Shown here: in pieces, positions 35,253-48,960 of the stretch
Layout: each line of letters opens with the position of its first letter
Numbering within the stretch: the first letter of the stretch is position 1
NCBI GenBank assembly: GCA_029204225.1
Contig: CM055108.1
Coordinates: forward strand, 20,777,644-20,841,643
Direction: 5' to 3'
Origin: Diphasiastrum complanatum
Lineage: Eukaryota; Streptophyta; Lycopodiopsida; Lycopodiales; Lycopodiaceae
Length of the DNA stretch: 64,000 bases
Program-made: the position numbers and the translations under genes
Notes under the pieces: generated by a model
Told to the model about the DNA's origin: nothing
The model's input: the letters and a program-made list of their open reading frames with translations, nothing else
The model's database searches: none

Positions 35253-38200
35253 TGTTGATTTCACACGTGTGGACTGTTCACAACATGTACTTGCGATCTC
35301 CTAAGGTGTGTAGATGCACCACGATCAAGACTAGATTAAGATTCAAGATCTATCTTTGATTCTATGGCAAAAACACACTACTACATGCATTCAATCACTT
35401 CCAACTCTCACTCACACGTGTGGGAAGTGTTCCAAAAGTAATCTAAGTAAAAACAAGCTGCTCTCCTCGGGTAGAGAGAGAAAATCATCAACAGCTCTCG
35501 AGTAGAGAGAGAAAGCTAGAAAATCACTTACACTCAAAATCCACTCAATCTCAAAATCAATTTGATCCAAATGAGGAGTACAATGATACTAGTAGATTCA
35601 GAGCTACCACTATGCTTAACTATGATTGGACCACACTTTTCCACCTCTTAATCCTATTGGACCATTGATCCATGCATCTCTAAATTCTATTGGACCATTT
35701 TCAAGCAAACCTCAAATTCTATTGGACCACTCATGGTTCCCCCTCTAAATCCTATTGGACCTCTTAAAATTCATCAAACAAAAGCATTACACTTGTCTAC
35801 ACTCTAATTGGCACAAGTTTGGCCTCCTACTCTATTTTGGCTCAATAGTGGCATTACAAGTGGAAATGGATAATTTGCCATCTATGCCAAATTTGACCCT
35901 ATCAACATCCTACACCTAAATGCTTGACTATGAAATTCTATGAGACCCCTATATCAAACATTTTTATTTACTTTACAATTCTCCACACGTGGGAACATCC
36001 TCCACACATGTGAGATTCACTTACAAACTTCTATCATAAAAAATACCAAGCTAGAGTTTTGTCAATTTCTCACACTCCTCAAAAAATTGCTTGGAAAGGT
36101 ACTAGATCACTTCAGAAGTTTGTAAATCTTTTTGAGTAGATCCTTTGGTATGCATAAGAAGTGAAGATCAGCCAAGAGATCCATCATAGCAGCACCCTCA
36201 CCATATCCATGATAAGATCTCTTTGGTAGAGATCTCTTGCCAATGCCTTTGAAGAGTGCTCCACCAATATGCCACTATGATCATGGGCTTCCTCCATGCT
36301 TGATGATGATCTTTGCTTTGAAAGTTCTACTTTCATGATGGATGCACCATAAATAGAGAAATCTGAGGCTTCCAAGCCTCATAAGGATCATGGAAATCAA
36401 GATCATAAGATATGAAACAATGATGATTATCAAGATTATGCTTTCTAGCTTGACTAGTCCACATACAATGAACTATATCCATGATGGATCTAATCTTGAT
36501 ATCAATCTTGATCTTTTTTAGGCTAGTTACTCTCTCAAGGATGTAAGTGTCCACTTTGGATGCTTCACTTAATCTCAAGAGGAGTTTACAATTTGCCTCA
36601 AAACATGTGAAAACATGATTTTCAAAAAAGTGAGTACCAAGCTCAATCTTGTTCTTACTAGAACCAAGAGCATACTTTTGACAATACAATATCTTGCTTT
36701 CAAAAAGTATTGGAAACACATCTAAGTCAATAATGACAAGAAACATGTCCATACCATAAGCATTATACAAAACTAGTATAGCTTTTCTTGAACTTTGAGA
36801 TCCAAAAAATTCAATGAAGCAAGATAGCATTTCAAGCAAAGGAAGAGAAGCATATATGAATGTGTTGTAGTAGATACAACATGAAAGATGCCCCTCTTTG
36901 CCATGTAAGGTGAGCCATAAAGACTCGGCCATGCATCTTGAAGATCTTCTTGAAATCATATGAAGAAGAAACTCCTCCTCACACATTGGCCCCATCATAA
37001 CTTGAATACCTTCAAAAAAGATAACTTGTGATGCTTCTTGAGAAGCCTTGATCTCGGCCACTTCCAAGATTGAATCTTCATGCAATGTGACATCTCTATT
37101 CACAATCACTTTTGAAATAGAGAGTGTAAAGACACTAAAGGCTTCCTTGATGGATGAGTATCCTTGACTCTCAAAACATAATTACATGCACTCTCATCAC
37201 TCTTTTGACTACTTTGGAAGATTTGATTTCTAAGAGTGAGGAACCTAGAGGTGTTCTTAGCCTCATAGATGGACTTGAGACAATCCCAAGCTTCCTTGGA
37301 TGTAGAACAATCACCAATCTCCCTCAATATCTCATTAGAGACATTCATCTTAATGTAGTGGAGAGCCATCCTAGCTCTCTTCTTGTATTTTTGTACTTCT
37401 TGAAGGACTTGAGGCTCCTCCTCAATCCCAAGTACAATGTCCATCACATCTTGGAGTATCAAGATGGACTCCATCCTCAACTTCCATATTGAATAATTGG
37501 AAGTAGACAATCTCTCACTTGGTTGCAACAAGTATGAACTCATTGAAGTCATGTAAAGTGGAGATAAATAAAAGTGATGAACAAAAAATGTTGCTTCTCT
37601 CTCACTATAGGATCCAATAATGGTGTGCTACCATCTCCTATGCAAGATTTTGCAACAAACTGTGAGATGATTCTCAGTAGCTATCTCAATCTCTCCAAAA
37701 CTAGATCTACTTCACATCAAATGATGGAGTATGGGCAAAGTTAGGATCAAAAACTCTTAGCACATGTGAAATACACTAAGAAACCAAATTTGACTCAAAT
37801 ACAATGATATTGCATGAAACAAAATGGCTAAGAGCTCAAAACAGTGCCTAGATCACATATGGATGAGATTGCTAAGCATTCAACTGTGATTTTGGATCAA
37901 ACAAGCAATCTCTTGACCAAACCAAATGTGTCCACCCAGGTCTAGGTGCCCTACCTAACCCTCTTCAAAAGCTTATAACTTTTGATTGGCACAACCAAAT
38001 GGAATGAAACTGATTGCATCAGAAACTAGACAAAAATAGCTTCAAAACAAGCTATCTAGCAAGATTTTTCGATCAACCATGAAAGAGAACTCCCAAACTG
38101 AAATTGGATGTTACTCACATGTGTCTGAGCACCTGATTCCATACAGTACCAGGTCAGACCCAATCAATGCCCTATTGATCTCTTTTGATCCAAAATTGGA

Positions 38201-39119
38201 CAAGATAGCTAGGAAAATGGATCTTGACAATTTCTAGCTCAAGATTGATGAATAGTTTTCACTCAAATGGATCAAAATGCATGGTAACCTTAGGTAGGCT
38301 CTGATACCATGTTGATTTCACACGTATGGACTGTCCACAACATGTACTTGTGATCTCCTAAGGTGTGTAGACGCACCAAGATCAAGACTAGATTGAGATT
38401 CAAGATCTATCTTTGATTCTATGGCAAAAACACACTACTACATGCATTCAATCACTTCCAACTCTCACTCACACGTGTGGGAAGTGTTCCAAAAGTAATC
38501 TAAGTAAAAACAAGCTGCTCTCCTCAGGTAGAGAGAGAAAATCATCAATAGCTCTCGGGTAGAGAGAGAAAGCTAGAAAATCACTTACACTCAAAATCCA
38601 CTCAATCTCAAAATCAATTTGATCCAAATGAGGAGTACAATGATACTAGTAGATCCACAAGCTACCACTATGCTTAACTATGATTGGACCACACTTTGCC
38701 ACCTCTTAATCCTATTGGACCATTGATCCATGCACCTCTAAATTCTAAAGCAAACCTCAAATTCTATTGGACCACTCATGGTTCCACCTCTAAATCCTAT
38801 TGGACCTCTTAAACTTCATCAAACAAAAGCATTACACTTGTCTACACTCTAATTGGCACGAGTTTGGCCTCCTACTCTATTTTGGCTCAATAGTGGCATT
38901 ACAAGTGGAATTGGATAATTTGCCACCTATGCCAAATTTGACCCTATCAACATCCTACACCTAAATGCTTGACTATGAAATTCTATGAGACCCCTATATC
39001 AGACATTTTTATTTACTTTACAATTCTCCACATGTGGGAACATCCTCCACACATGTGAGATTCACTTACAAACTTCTATCATAAAAAATACCAAGCTAGA
39101 TTTTTGCCAATTTCTCACA
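35253..39119 (-). mobile_element. Non-autonomous copia-type element, family C3, LTR to LTR
   Basis: Minus orientation: 5' LTR 39119-38310 (TGTGAGAAATTGGC to AAATCAACA), primer-binding site TGGTATCAGAGC (38309-38298), gag (37552-37106), an unrecognised open region (37109-36333), purine tract GAGGAG, 3' LTR 36074-35253. The LTRs are almost identical (a few differences per 100 bases by eye), so this is the youngest large insertion in the window. Flanks GTCAA and ATCAA fit a 5-bp target duplication with one change. No protease, integrase or RT is seen. It interrupts the leader/gag border of G2. The structure looks whole; the coding part is reduced. Confidence 0.9.
36333..37109 (-). mobile_element. 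Unrecognised open region (258 codons) in the C3-type element
   Basis: A single open stretch directly after gag. It contains Cys/His-rich and hydrophobic segments (SCCIYYNTFIYASLPLLEML, HVFTCFEANCKLLLRL), then SEASKVDTYILERV and an aromatic C-terminus. It has no pol motif. The SEAS-x2-DT-x-IL phrase and the order of hydrophobic blocks resemble the tail region of the C1 element (22119-22718). It could be a remnant of a shared non-pol protein of these families, or a rearranged piece kept open by chance in a young element. Confidence 0.45.
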
Positions 39120-39289
39120 ATCAAGAGAAAACTCAGTATGAAAAGAGCTTTCTAATGGTATGGGTGTTGTTTTTTGAAATTTTTTTGGTGTTCATGCCTT
39201 TTTTTCTTGTTTTTTTTTTTTCAGTCTCAAAGGTGTTGGAAAGATGGTGGTTTGGTCGAAATGGCAATCAGAGGTATTGATCAAAAGTT

Positions 39290-40095
39290 ATGGTCCGGTC
39301 AAGATGGGCGTTAATTGCTCCGATCGAGCTTTGACCTGATTGCTTCGGTTGAGATCTGATCGAATCCCTCCGGTCGAGATTTGATCGCTGCCTTCGGCTC
39401 CGGTCGAGCTTTGACCTGATATTGCTTCGGTTGAGATCTGCTCGAATCCCTCCGGTTGAGATTTGATTGCTGCCTTTGGCTCCGGTTGAGATTTAAGCAG
39501 GCACTTCGGCTCCGGTCGGGATCTCAACGGGCACTTCGGCTTCGGTTGAGATCCCAAAAAAATGCTTCGGTCGAGATTCCAGAAAAACACTTCGGTCGAG
39601 ATTCCAGAAAACTGCTTCAATCGAGATTCCTGAAAAACACTTCAGTCGAGATTCCAGAAAAATGCTTTGGTCGAGATTTCAGAAAAATGCTTCGGTCGAG
39701 ATTCCAGAAAAACGCTTCGGTTGAGATTTAAGATGGGCCTCCGGTTGAGAGTTTATTGAGATCTCCGGTTGAGATGTAATTGAGGTCTCCGGTTGAGAGT
39801 GAGTTGAGGCCTTCGGTTGAGATGTAAGCTGGGCCTCCGGTTGAGATTTCAACTGGGATATCCGGTTGAGATTTTAGATGGGCCTCCGGTTGAGAGTGAG
39901 GTGCCTTCGGTTGACATGTAAGCTGGGCTTCCGATTGAGATTTCAGCTGGGGTCTCCAGTTGAGAGTGAGGTGAGGCCTTCGGTTGAGATGTAAGCTGGG
40001 CCTCCGGTTGAGATTTCAGCTGGGGTCTTCGGTTGGGATGTAACACAGGCCTCCGGTTGAGATTCAACACAGGGGCTCCGGTTGAGATGCAACAC
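39290..40095. repeat. Leader minisatellite of G2 (minus copy), 25-35 bp unit
   Basis: About 28 copies of a unit built on GGTTGAGAT or GGTCGAGAT with a variable 15-25 bp spacer (for example TTCCAGAAAAACACTTC, and later GGGCCTCC). On the minus strand this is ATCTCAACCG, the same core as the + strand copy at 58170-58740, although the spacers have diverged. Confidence 0.9.
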
Positions 40096-40310
40096 AGTAG
40101 TTAACAAACAATCGTAGAGTTAGGATGATGCTATCCAAGAACGGCCTTGTAATGATGCTATTCAAGAACATGGCAGACTGTAAGTGTCAGACTGCAGATG
40201 ATAGCAGATCCAGATATGGATGATGTTGTTTATGGAGCGGATCATGGAAGAACGTTGGAACAGAGATGGAGTAGAGATGTGCATGTGTTCAAGCGACAAC
40301 TAGTGCCAAA
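40096..40310 (-). mobile_element. Start of G2 leader
   Basis: Minus strand after the LTR: TTTGGCACTAGTTGTCGCTT, matching TTTGGCACCGTTGTTGCTTG at 57835 in the sister copy. The rest is non-coding leader. Confidence 0.7.
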
Positions 40311-40689
40311 TGTTTGCAGATTCCTCTGTCTGTATACTAGTTCTGCTTGTTTGTTTCTTGTTACAGCTTATGCTACCTCCATTCTGGTTGTTAGCTGGGC
40401 ATGTTCTTGATCATTTCTATTTGGTTCAATGCCCAGATTAGACAACATATTCTCGGGGTTGTAGTATGTTCAACCTGTCACGGATACTCAGATTTCGAAC
40501 ACTCTTGAAATCTTGAAGTCACTTGCAATCATTCTACCATGCAAGCACACCAGAATGCCCAAAAACAGCTCTTCTTGAAACACGGTTGGGCATTCTTATG
40601 GCGCTTAAAAACAGAATGCTAGAACAGATCATTGCAAAATGGAAACTAAACTACTTGCAAAATCTGACAACTAGCCTAGGCACAAGCTT

Positions 40690-41470
40690 CCATAATTTGC
40701 GAAGTTGTTACTTGGGAAGGAGGTGGCTTGTCTTCCACGTGTCCATCAAAAGCACTCTTCATTCTTCTAAAACGATGATTCATAGGCAAGAAACGCCTAT
40801 GTCCACAATACACCATTTTGCCAAATGAGTGTGACCACCTTCTAGGAAAATTTGGTCCACATTCAGGACATCCAACATATCCCTTTGTTGAATGTCCAGC
40901 AAGCAAACCATATGCTGGAAGATCGTGAATGGCCCACAAAAGAATGCCTCTCAATGTGAATTTTCTTTTTGATGGATCCTCTACTGTTACATCATAAGTA
41001 GAGACACCATTCCAAAGTTGTCATAATTCATCAGTGACAACTTGCAGAATTTTTTTTCCATATTGTTAGTCGCTAGTAACCTCAAGATAGACATCAATGT
41101 TTTCAGGCTTCACTTGTTTTGGTCCAAGAATGAGCATATTTAGCATCACAAAGAAATGTTTAGTTGTGATCCAAGGTGGCAAATTGTAGTTCACTATCAA
41201 AATTGGCTAGGTGTTCCAACGACTACTCAAATTTCCAAATGGATTAAATCCATCGATATCCAATGCCAAACACACATTTTGGGGCTCTGTAGCAAAGTCT
41301 GGCCACTTTGAGTTAACATCCTCCCAAACAAGACAATCTACTAGGTGGTGCCACAAACCATCCTCACTTTTTCCCTTTGTATGCCACCTCATGTTGGTGG
41401 AAATTTTGGGACATCTGCAGCCATAATTTAATAAGTATTTTGCATGCATGATACAAACTTCTACAAACAT
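40690..41470 (-). pseudogene. CACTA transposase, Transposase_21 (TNP2) core part
   Basis: Minus strand 41470-41207 reads ISTNMRWHTKGKSEDGLWHH and ALDIDGFNPFGNLSSRW, equal to the MRWH...DGFNPFG block of TNP2 proteins. 41200-40690 continues with a hydrophobic stretch around WITTKHFFVMLNMLILGP, the RGILLWAIHDLPAYGLLAG block, a CPEC knuckle, and GHRRFLPMNHRFRR. One or two in-frame stops lie around 41000-41070. This is the catalytic-core half of the protein. Confidence 0.85.
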
Positions 41471-41574
41471 TTTTAATGTATGAATATTTGGTCACAACAT
41501 AAGAAACATAGAAATCAAAGAACATTATAAGTACCTATAAAATCGTTGAAGACGTGGTATGATGGGAAAATGCC

Positions 41575-42189
41575 TTAATACTTTTTGTGGCACTTTCGAT
41601 TGTGGTTTTCTCCAACGACTTTCTTTGCAAATGGGACATCATTCAAACTTTCATATTCTCCACAATATAATATGCAATCATTCACACATGCATGGATAGT
41701 GTGGTAACCTAGACCAATGTCCTTGATCACCTTCTTTGCCTCATAGGTGGAACATGGAAGTTCATCAGGGAATAGATGTTCATGAAGCAAGGTTAATAGC
41801 TCATCAAAACTTGTTTGCGACCATCCATGGACCAGCTTTAGATTATATAGACACAATATAAAAAATAATTTGCTTCTCTTGCATCCTTCAAACAATGGCT
41901 TCTTTGCATCTTCCATTAGAGAAGAAAATTTTCTGGCATCAACATCTTCATATCCTTCTACCTTATCGCTTGTAGTTTGATTCCCATATTCACTGTCCTC
42001 ATTAATATTGCATGAATCCTCACCAATATGATTTTCACATTCCAATGAGACTTTGTCTATCGTCTCAAATGCATTTTGAAACATATTTGTGAGATCAATG
42101 TTTACATCAAGCTCAGAAACATGTATTGTTGGCTCTTTCACTTCATTCTCTTTGAGCTTTGAAGAACTCTGAAATATATAAAGAACCAT
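41575..42189 (-). pseudogene. CACTA transposase, region between N-terminal domain and TNP2 core
   Basis: A 204-codon open stretch. Its C-terminal half holds the family block FSSLMEDAKKPLFEGC, LVHGWSQTSFDELLTLL, STYEAKKVIKDIGLGYHTIH and NDCILYCGEY, found in TNP2-type transposases just before the core. The N-terminal half is acidic and poorly conserved, as in relatives. It is separated from the next piece by about 100 bases that may be an intron. Confidence 0.88.
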
Positions 42190-42757
42190 GACCGCAACAT
42201 TATTGTTTGCATGACAATCGAAATCAAAACACTAACAATCCATCAAATAGACCACAATATATGTACATTCTAAGCAACAAAAGTTATTATTGAAATAATA
42301 TTATCATTGAAGAAAACAAAAATTAATCTTAAAGATCTAATGTCAAAGGGTGATTAATAACCATAACCAATAACTGGTAACATTAGCATGAGTTATGTTG
42401 GAATGTGGTGAGAAAAATGACTACATATTGAAATTAAATAAAATAATCTAATTTGAGAAAAAAAATAGATGACAATATCACACATTTTATCTAATGTGTT
42501 ATATTACCTCACATTCATAAATGAGAAATAACTAGTGGATTATATCATCTTCATGCATAAACATGATCAAAACTTTCTGTCAAGGATGAGGGAGAGATGT
42601 GAGATGGTCTTTGAAGAAGAAGAAGAAGCTACAACTCAAGAGCAGCCAACTCAGCCAACACAAGGTCGAACTGGATGGTTTCTTGAGCATCATGCTATAC
42701 AAGATGTCGGTTCAAACTAAATGCCACATATATCTTCAAAAAAGGCCATTGTCATCC

Positions 42758-44490
<1,733 letters not shown>

Positions 44491-44654
44491 AATATTTGGA
44501 TGCACATATTGATCTGACAATTCCTTGACATTGCTTCTTATCTTTGAAGATAAACTGACAACATTTGATCAAAAATCTTCCATGTTATCTGAAAGGTGTT
44601 ACGTACAAAGCTTAGACAATGATAAAATATTATTCATAATTTGTAAACTAGTGT

Positions 44655-44948
44655 CTAAAAGCACATCAAATATGTCTTTATGTGAAACATTTTATGTATA
44701 TTTTCTATGAGTTTTATCTTTTTTTCCTTCTCCATTCGTGGATCGAGAAAGGGCTCTGGTCCATTTAAGATCAAGTGTCGCTCAACCTCGTCTAAACTCT
44801 TCATACGACATCCCAAACAATCACGACAAGGACAGGGCACATATTTCATACCACGTGTTGTAGCTTCATGCTTGGAATGGTTCAAAAGTTCTTGAACCCT
44901 ATCCGCTTTCATCAATATATAATCCATGTCATCAGGTACCGCATGCAA
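44655..44948 (-). pseudogene. CACTA transposase, N-terminal transposase-associated domain
   Basis: The stretch MKYVPCPCRDCLGCRMKS followed by VERHLILNGPEPF matches the CPC-x2-C ... V-x2-HL-x3-G pattern of the transposase-associated domain (PF13963 type). Further 5' sequence is not clear. It is separated from the next transposase piece by the copia fossil at 42896-44490, which probably went into an intron. Confidence 0.8.
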
Positions 44949-44960
44949 TTGAATACAATG

Positions 44961-46156
44961 ATTAGTTTGTTAGTGCACAAAAATCAATTTTGAATTCATA
45001 AAATAAGTAATGCATATATTAATATTACTTCAAGCAATATATCAAAGTACACTACCAAGTTATTTTCAAAATTTGGACCATATAGACTTTGTCAAATCCA
45101 TCTATTTAGCAACTAGATATGATCAAATTACCCAATACATTATAGTGAATATTGATTATTTACCAATTAGGATAGAGGTCGTAGTGTTAGAAAAAGCTCA
45201 TTGCTAAGTTATTTCACAAAAGTACGATACACATAATTCATTAAGCTTATTATAATATCTAGAGAATTCAAAAGACTAATAACTGGTAGAATATTTATAA
45301 GATTCCAAATCTTAAGCTTTATAGCACCCATTATGCATCATTCATCAAGCTTACTAAATTTTCAAAGAATATTTAATAAGCTTAATCTAGATGTTTGCTA
45401 TTTAATGGACATCTAATGAAATCAGACGAATAGCGAAGCGATCAATTTTCCATATTCCAATTGTGCAAACCCAATCTTACAGTTTTTTCATGCACACAAG
45501 AAGAGCTTGGTCAAAAAGTACGTTTTATGAAAAACCTAATCCATAGAATGTTGGAAAATGAGACAACCAAGAAGTACCAGCATTTTAGAAACTTGCATGA
45601 ACTTCTTATCAATCATTAAAATAGAAAAGTCAAACCCCCCAAAAAAGGAAAAAAAAGATGTAAATTAGCATATGAATAGAATAACAGCGTTGCGTATCAA
45701 ATGGTTAATATTCCATGCAAATGGGAAGTTTAAGGAATATTCTAGAAATCTTGCTAAAAATGAAATTTTTTAAAACCCATTTTGAAAAACAAAGGCTTAC
45801 AGTATCATGTCTATCACTAAAACCACACAAAACAAGACAAATCCTTACCAAATTTGTACCAAAATTTTCAATTATGCAAAAAAAACAGAATAGTGAAAAT
45901 TTTTATTATGTTTGAAAAATACGAATATTTAATAAGAACCAAATACTCATGATGTATTCAAATTTATTCAAAGGCAACTACAAAAATATATATATTTTGG
46001 ACCTAGTATGAAAATCTATTTTATTGTCACTACAACGTTGTCAATTACATCGTCAGAAGATAAAGAAGTAGAGTAGTGGAGACTTCAATAGTTGTAGCAT
46101 TACTTCAACGTACTTCCAAAGGTTAGCAAGCAGATATTCACAAACATAGATCTAAC
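44961..46156. other. AT-rich spacer, no recognised feature
   Basis: About 70% A+T by eye, with A-rich and T-rich runs. No gene, no terminal repeat and no CACTA right end were recognised. Confidence 0.5.
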
Positions 46157-46927
46157 CATAGTTGCAGCGAATCGCAATTCGCTGGGTCCGCGATTTGTGA
46201 ATCGCGATTCTGAACCCAGAATCACAAATTTTTTATTTTTTATTTTTTTGGAAAAATAGCTTATGGCTGAAATTTTTTAGAGGATCAAAGGTCAAACCAG
46301 CGTTTTGCCTCTCAGAAGTGCGGTAGATGAGGCACAAATAGATCTTATTTTCAGTAGCTATCTAGTTGTCATTTGCTCTGGTTTTCAGTAAATGTTAATC
46401 CTACAGTTTGGGCTATCAACTATATGGATGATGATCGCTTTTGCAATCGTTTCACTGGAGATGTGAGTGCAATGTGCATATAGTTGGGGGCATAAATATT
46501 GGGCCCTTCTCGGCACGCATTTGGATCCCATTTTTATCTACGGGGGGGTGGTAGCATTTTTATCTACAGTGTTTATATAGTAGGAAGTCCTAGGGGGTTC
46601 AGGGGGCGGTAGCCCCCCGAGAAACAGGGAGTTTGAGGGGGCGGTAGCCCCCCTGGTGTGGGGTTTGGGTGGCAACGCCCCCCAACGGCGGGGTCTGGGG
46701 CTCTTCATGATTTGGCCTTCCAACTCCCTGAGTGAAAACACACTTTTTGGTGTTTCGCACCCGAAACAGTCGGCAAACTACACAGTCATAATGCTCTCAA
46801 ATAGAGCTTTCATCTGATACCCATATTGCCTAAAACATTTTCAAAAAAGCAAAAACGATTCTGCATGACTCTGGGAAAATCCCGAAACACATTTCTGAAT
46901 CGCGATTCTGATCGCGGTGCATCTATG
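46157..46927. mobile_element. hAT-like non-autonomous DNA transposon with GC-rich hairpins
   Basis: Starts CATAGTTGCAGCGAATCG and ends with an inverted relative (reverse complement CATAGATGCACCGCGATC). Flanks are GATCTAAC (46149-46156) and GATATAAC (46928-46935), an 8-bp target duplication with one change. Inside, three GC-rich palindromes of the form GGGGGC-GGTA-GCCCCC occur at about 46603-46618, 46637-46652 and 46668-46684. Length 771 bp, no transposase seen. TCGCGATT-type repeats enrich both ends. Confidence 0.72.
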
Positions 46928-47394
46928 GATATAACATACGATTGTACATGGTTGAAATAATCCGATTTTTTTAAAAGTATCTTTTGATTCAAATGTTTTT
47001 TGATATCGTTATCTTGGGTTTGGGCCTTCGACCCCTTTCGTCAGCTCTTTCTTTCAACTTTAGTGATCTAACATTGAAAGTCTTTAGTCGACTAGGCCCA
47101 GATTAACCTTTTCTCGGCAATTCATCTGAGGATGAGCTTACTCCAGCTGAGATACTCAATTCTTACTCCAACTGAGATAATCAATTCTCATTAATGAAGC
47201 CTCCACTAATGTAGATCACCCACAAGGTCTTCGATCGTGGTTTGAGGTTCTATTTCATCTTGTTCTGAGATTTGTCATAATAAGAGAAATCTACTTTCTT
47301 TAATGCATGATGGGCTGGCCAAGAAAGGGGGCCAAAAATTTATTCAAAATATTATCTCTCACTCTCTTTCTCTCCTGCGCGCTGAATCTCTACG
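46928..47394. other. Spacer without recognised features
   Basis: Small doublet near 47138-47195 (GAGATACTCAATTCTTACTC and GAGATAATCAATTCTCA). No gene seen. Confidence 0.35.
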
Positions 47395-47580
47395 TGCTTT
47401 GTATCTTTACCTACCTATCTCTACCTCCAATTGCGTTGTCTTTACCTGCCTATCTCTACCTCCAATTGCGTTGGATCTCTACCTGCCTGCCTATCTCTAC
47501 ATGTACCTCTAGCTGCGCTCTCTGCCTATCTCTAGCTGCATTGAAACTCTACCTCCCTGCCTATCTCTAGCTGCCTACTT
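47395..47580. repeat. CT-rich degenerate minisatellite
   Basis: CCTATCTCTACCTCC and CTAGCTGC-type phrases recur about nine times with 25-40 bp spacing. Leucine/tyrosine-rich open frames across it are artefacts. Confidence 0.75.
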
Positions 47581-48100
47581 GCTCTCGTGTGCTCTCCGAT
47601 GGGCTGATCTTGTGTTGTTGATCTCGTGGGCTCTTCAAATTTGAATAAATTCCCAATTTGAATAAATTCCAAGCAGGCAGACTATCGCAACTCTCTTTTT
47701 CTTGAGAACTGAAGCAGCAGGGATACACACACTTTATTGTGAAATTGTTGAATGAATTGAGGAAGCCAGTCAATCAATCGTTGAAAATTGAAGCAGCACG
47801 GACACACCAGGCAGTGAGGGCAGGGGTGTGAGATGATTTGAACCTGCAGATAGCCTAATTTCACTTCTACTGGACAGGTGAAGTGTGCTTAGATTTGAAG
47901 TTACAGACGGCCTGCTTTCACTTCTAGACAAGGCCCCTTGCTCTCACATCCAACTTCAGGAATATGATTGTGCAACATTCTTCATAGGATCTTTAAAAGA
48001 ACCTGTATGTCTCTCTCTGTCTCTCTCTGTCTCTAGGATCATTGCTTGCAAGATTGGATCATTGTTTGGAAAAGCATGTGTAAACTAGTTGTCTACCCTG

Positions 48101-48133
<33 letters not shown>

Positions 48134-48435
48134 AATGTCAGCCTCTTGAGTTGCATTCAAATCATGTAACATTTGGCAAACCAGCTTAATTCACATTACA
48201 TTATGTCTCTTTGGAGCAGAGCACAGACCATCTTCTTTCAGATTGCAAAGTTCCAACCAATGGACAACAGAAACTACAAAAGATTGAAAGCAAGAAAAAG
48301 ACCAGTTGAAAAACTTTCAGGAGGTACTTGCCTTTTTGTTGCTTTGATTTGTTTGTAGAAGATTTCATCTTTCTCTTTGTCCCAGATCCTGCTCCTTCCA
48401 TTGCTTGATGTATATGTGTTTGTGTGTTGAGATAA

Positions 48436-48482
<47 letters not shown>

Positions 48483-48960
48483 GCAAAAGAGAGAGGAAGA
48501 GGGAGAGGGAGAGAGCTGCAAAAGAGAGAGGAAGAGGGAGAGGGCTACAAAAGAGAGAGAATGATAGGGCAAGAAGGAGAGAAGAAGATACATTGACAGG
48601 TGCTCGGGCATATAAACACATTTGCAAAAACATTTGCAAGATTCATGGCCAGAACAATTTATGTTGTCTCTCTCATAAACAAAAGAAATAGGTCCGCATG
48701 GAATAAAAGACAAGAGTAAATGGTTGAGGCCACATGGCCCTCCTTGGTTAAGACATATTTGAGTAAGTTTATTTTATAGAACATATATATATATATTTTA
48801 ATAATGTGTTCGGGTGGAAAAAACAACATTTAAGCATGTATAAAATATTTCAAAAAAAATGCCAGTGATATTACCAAGTTCATATTTCTTTTAGATGATT
48901 GGTTTAACTTTTTTTTGAAGCCTTTTACTGGTTTTTCATAGATTTCTAAGTTGCATTAGA
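47581..48960. other. CT/GA microsatellite-rich region, possible host 5' region on the minus strand
   Basis: Holds (CT)n at 48007-48035 and 48108-48134, (GA)n at 48438-48480, and a 39-bp doublet built on GCTGCAAAAGAGAGAGG at about 48480-48545. On the minus strand these CT tracts lie just upstream of the small ATG-led stretch at 48401, as often seen in plant leaders. From 48720 to 48960 no feature is seen. Confidence 0.5.
48327..48401 (-). CDS. Possible first coding exon of an unidentified host gene
   Basis: On the minus strand an ATG at 48401 opens a basic stretch beginning MEGAGSGTKRKMKSS and rich in Lys, Ser and Gln. A GTACCT donor-like site lies at its end (about 48327). The CT-rich tract upstream resembles a plant 5' leader. 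No convincing next exon was found downstream on the minus strand (candidate acceptors near 48007 lead quickly to a stop). It may be a relic or chance. Confidence 0.2.

Larger units (their letters stand above)
30392..40680 (-). mobile_element. Ty3/gypsy element G2 (Tat/Athila-like), inside the CACTA transposon
   Basis: Parts on the minus strand: partial 5' LTR (40680-40311, ending GCAAACA), primer-binding-like TTTGGCAC (40310-40303), leader with a minisatellite (40095-39290), gag with zinc knuckle (35183-33800), an unrecognised segment (33285-31560), purine tract, and full 3' LTR (31541-30392, TGTTGGCTGATT to CTGCAAACA, 1150 bp). The TTTGGCRCC start after the LTR is typical of the Tat/Athila side. 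A copia-type element (35253-39119) is nested in it. No pol is seen, so it is a non-autonomous or reduced fossil with several breaks. A sister copy is at 56671-60540. Confidence 0.8.

Noticed and set aside
30392-40680. The 370-bp direct repeats at 30392-30757 and 40311-40680 as a duplicated CACTA segment
   Set aside because: They end in CAAACA, are followed at the inner side of the right copy by TTTGGCAC, and extend into the 1150-bp LTR shared with 56671-57834, so they are G2 LTR sequence.
48201-48713. Leucine/serine-rich frames resembling membrane proteins
   Set aside because: They depend on CT/GA microsatellites; only the short ATG-led stretch at 48401 was kept, with low confidence.
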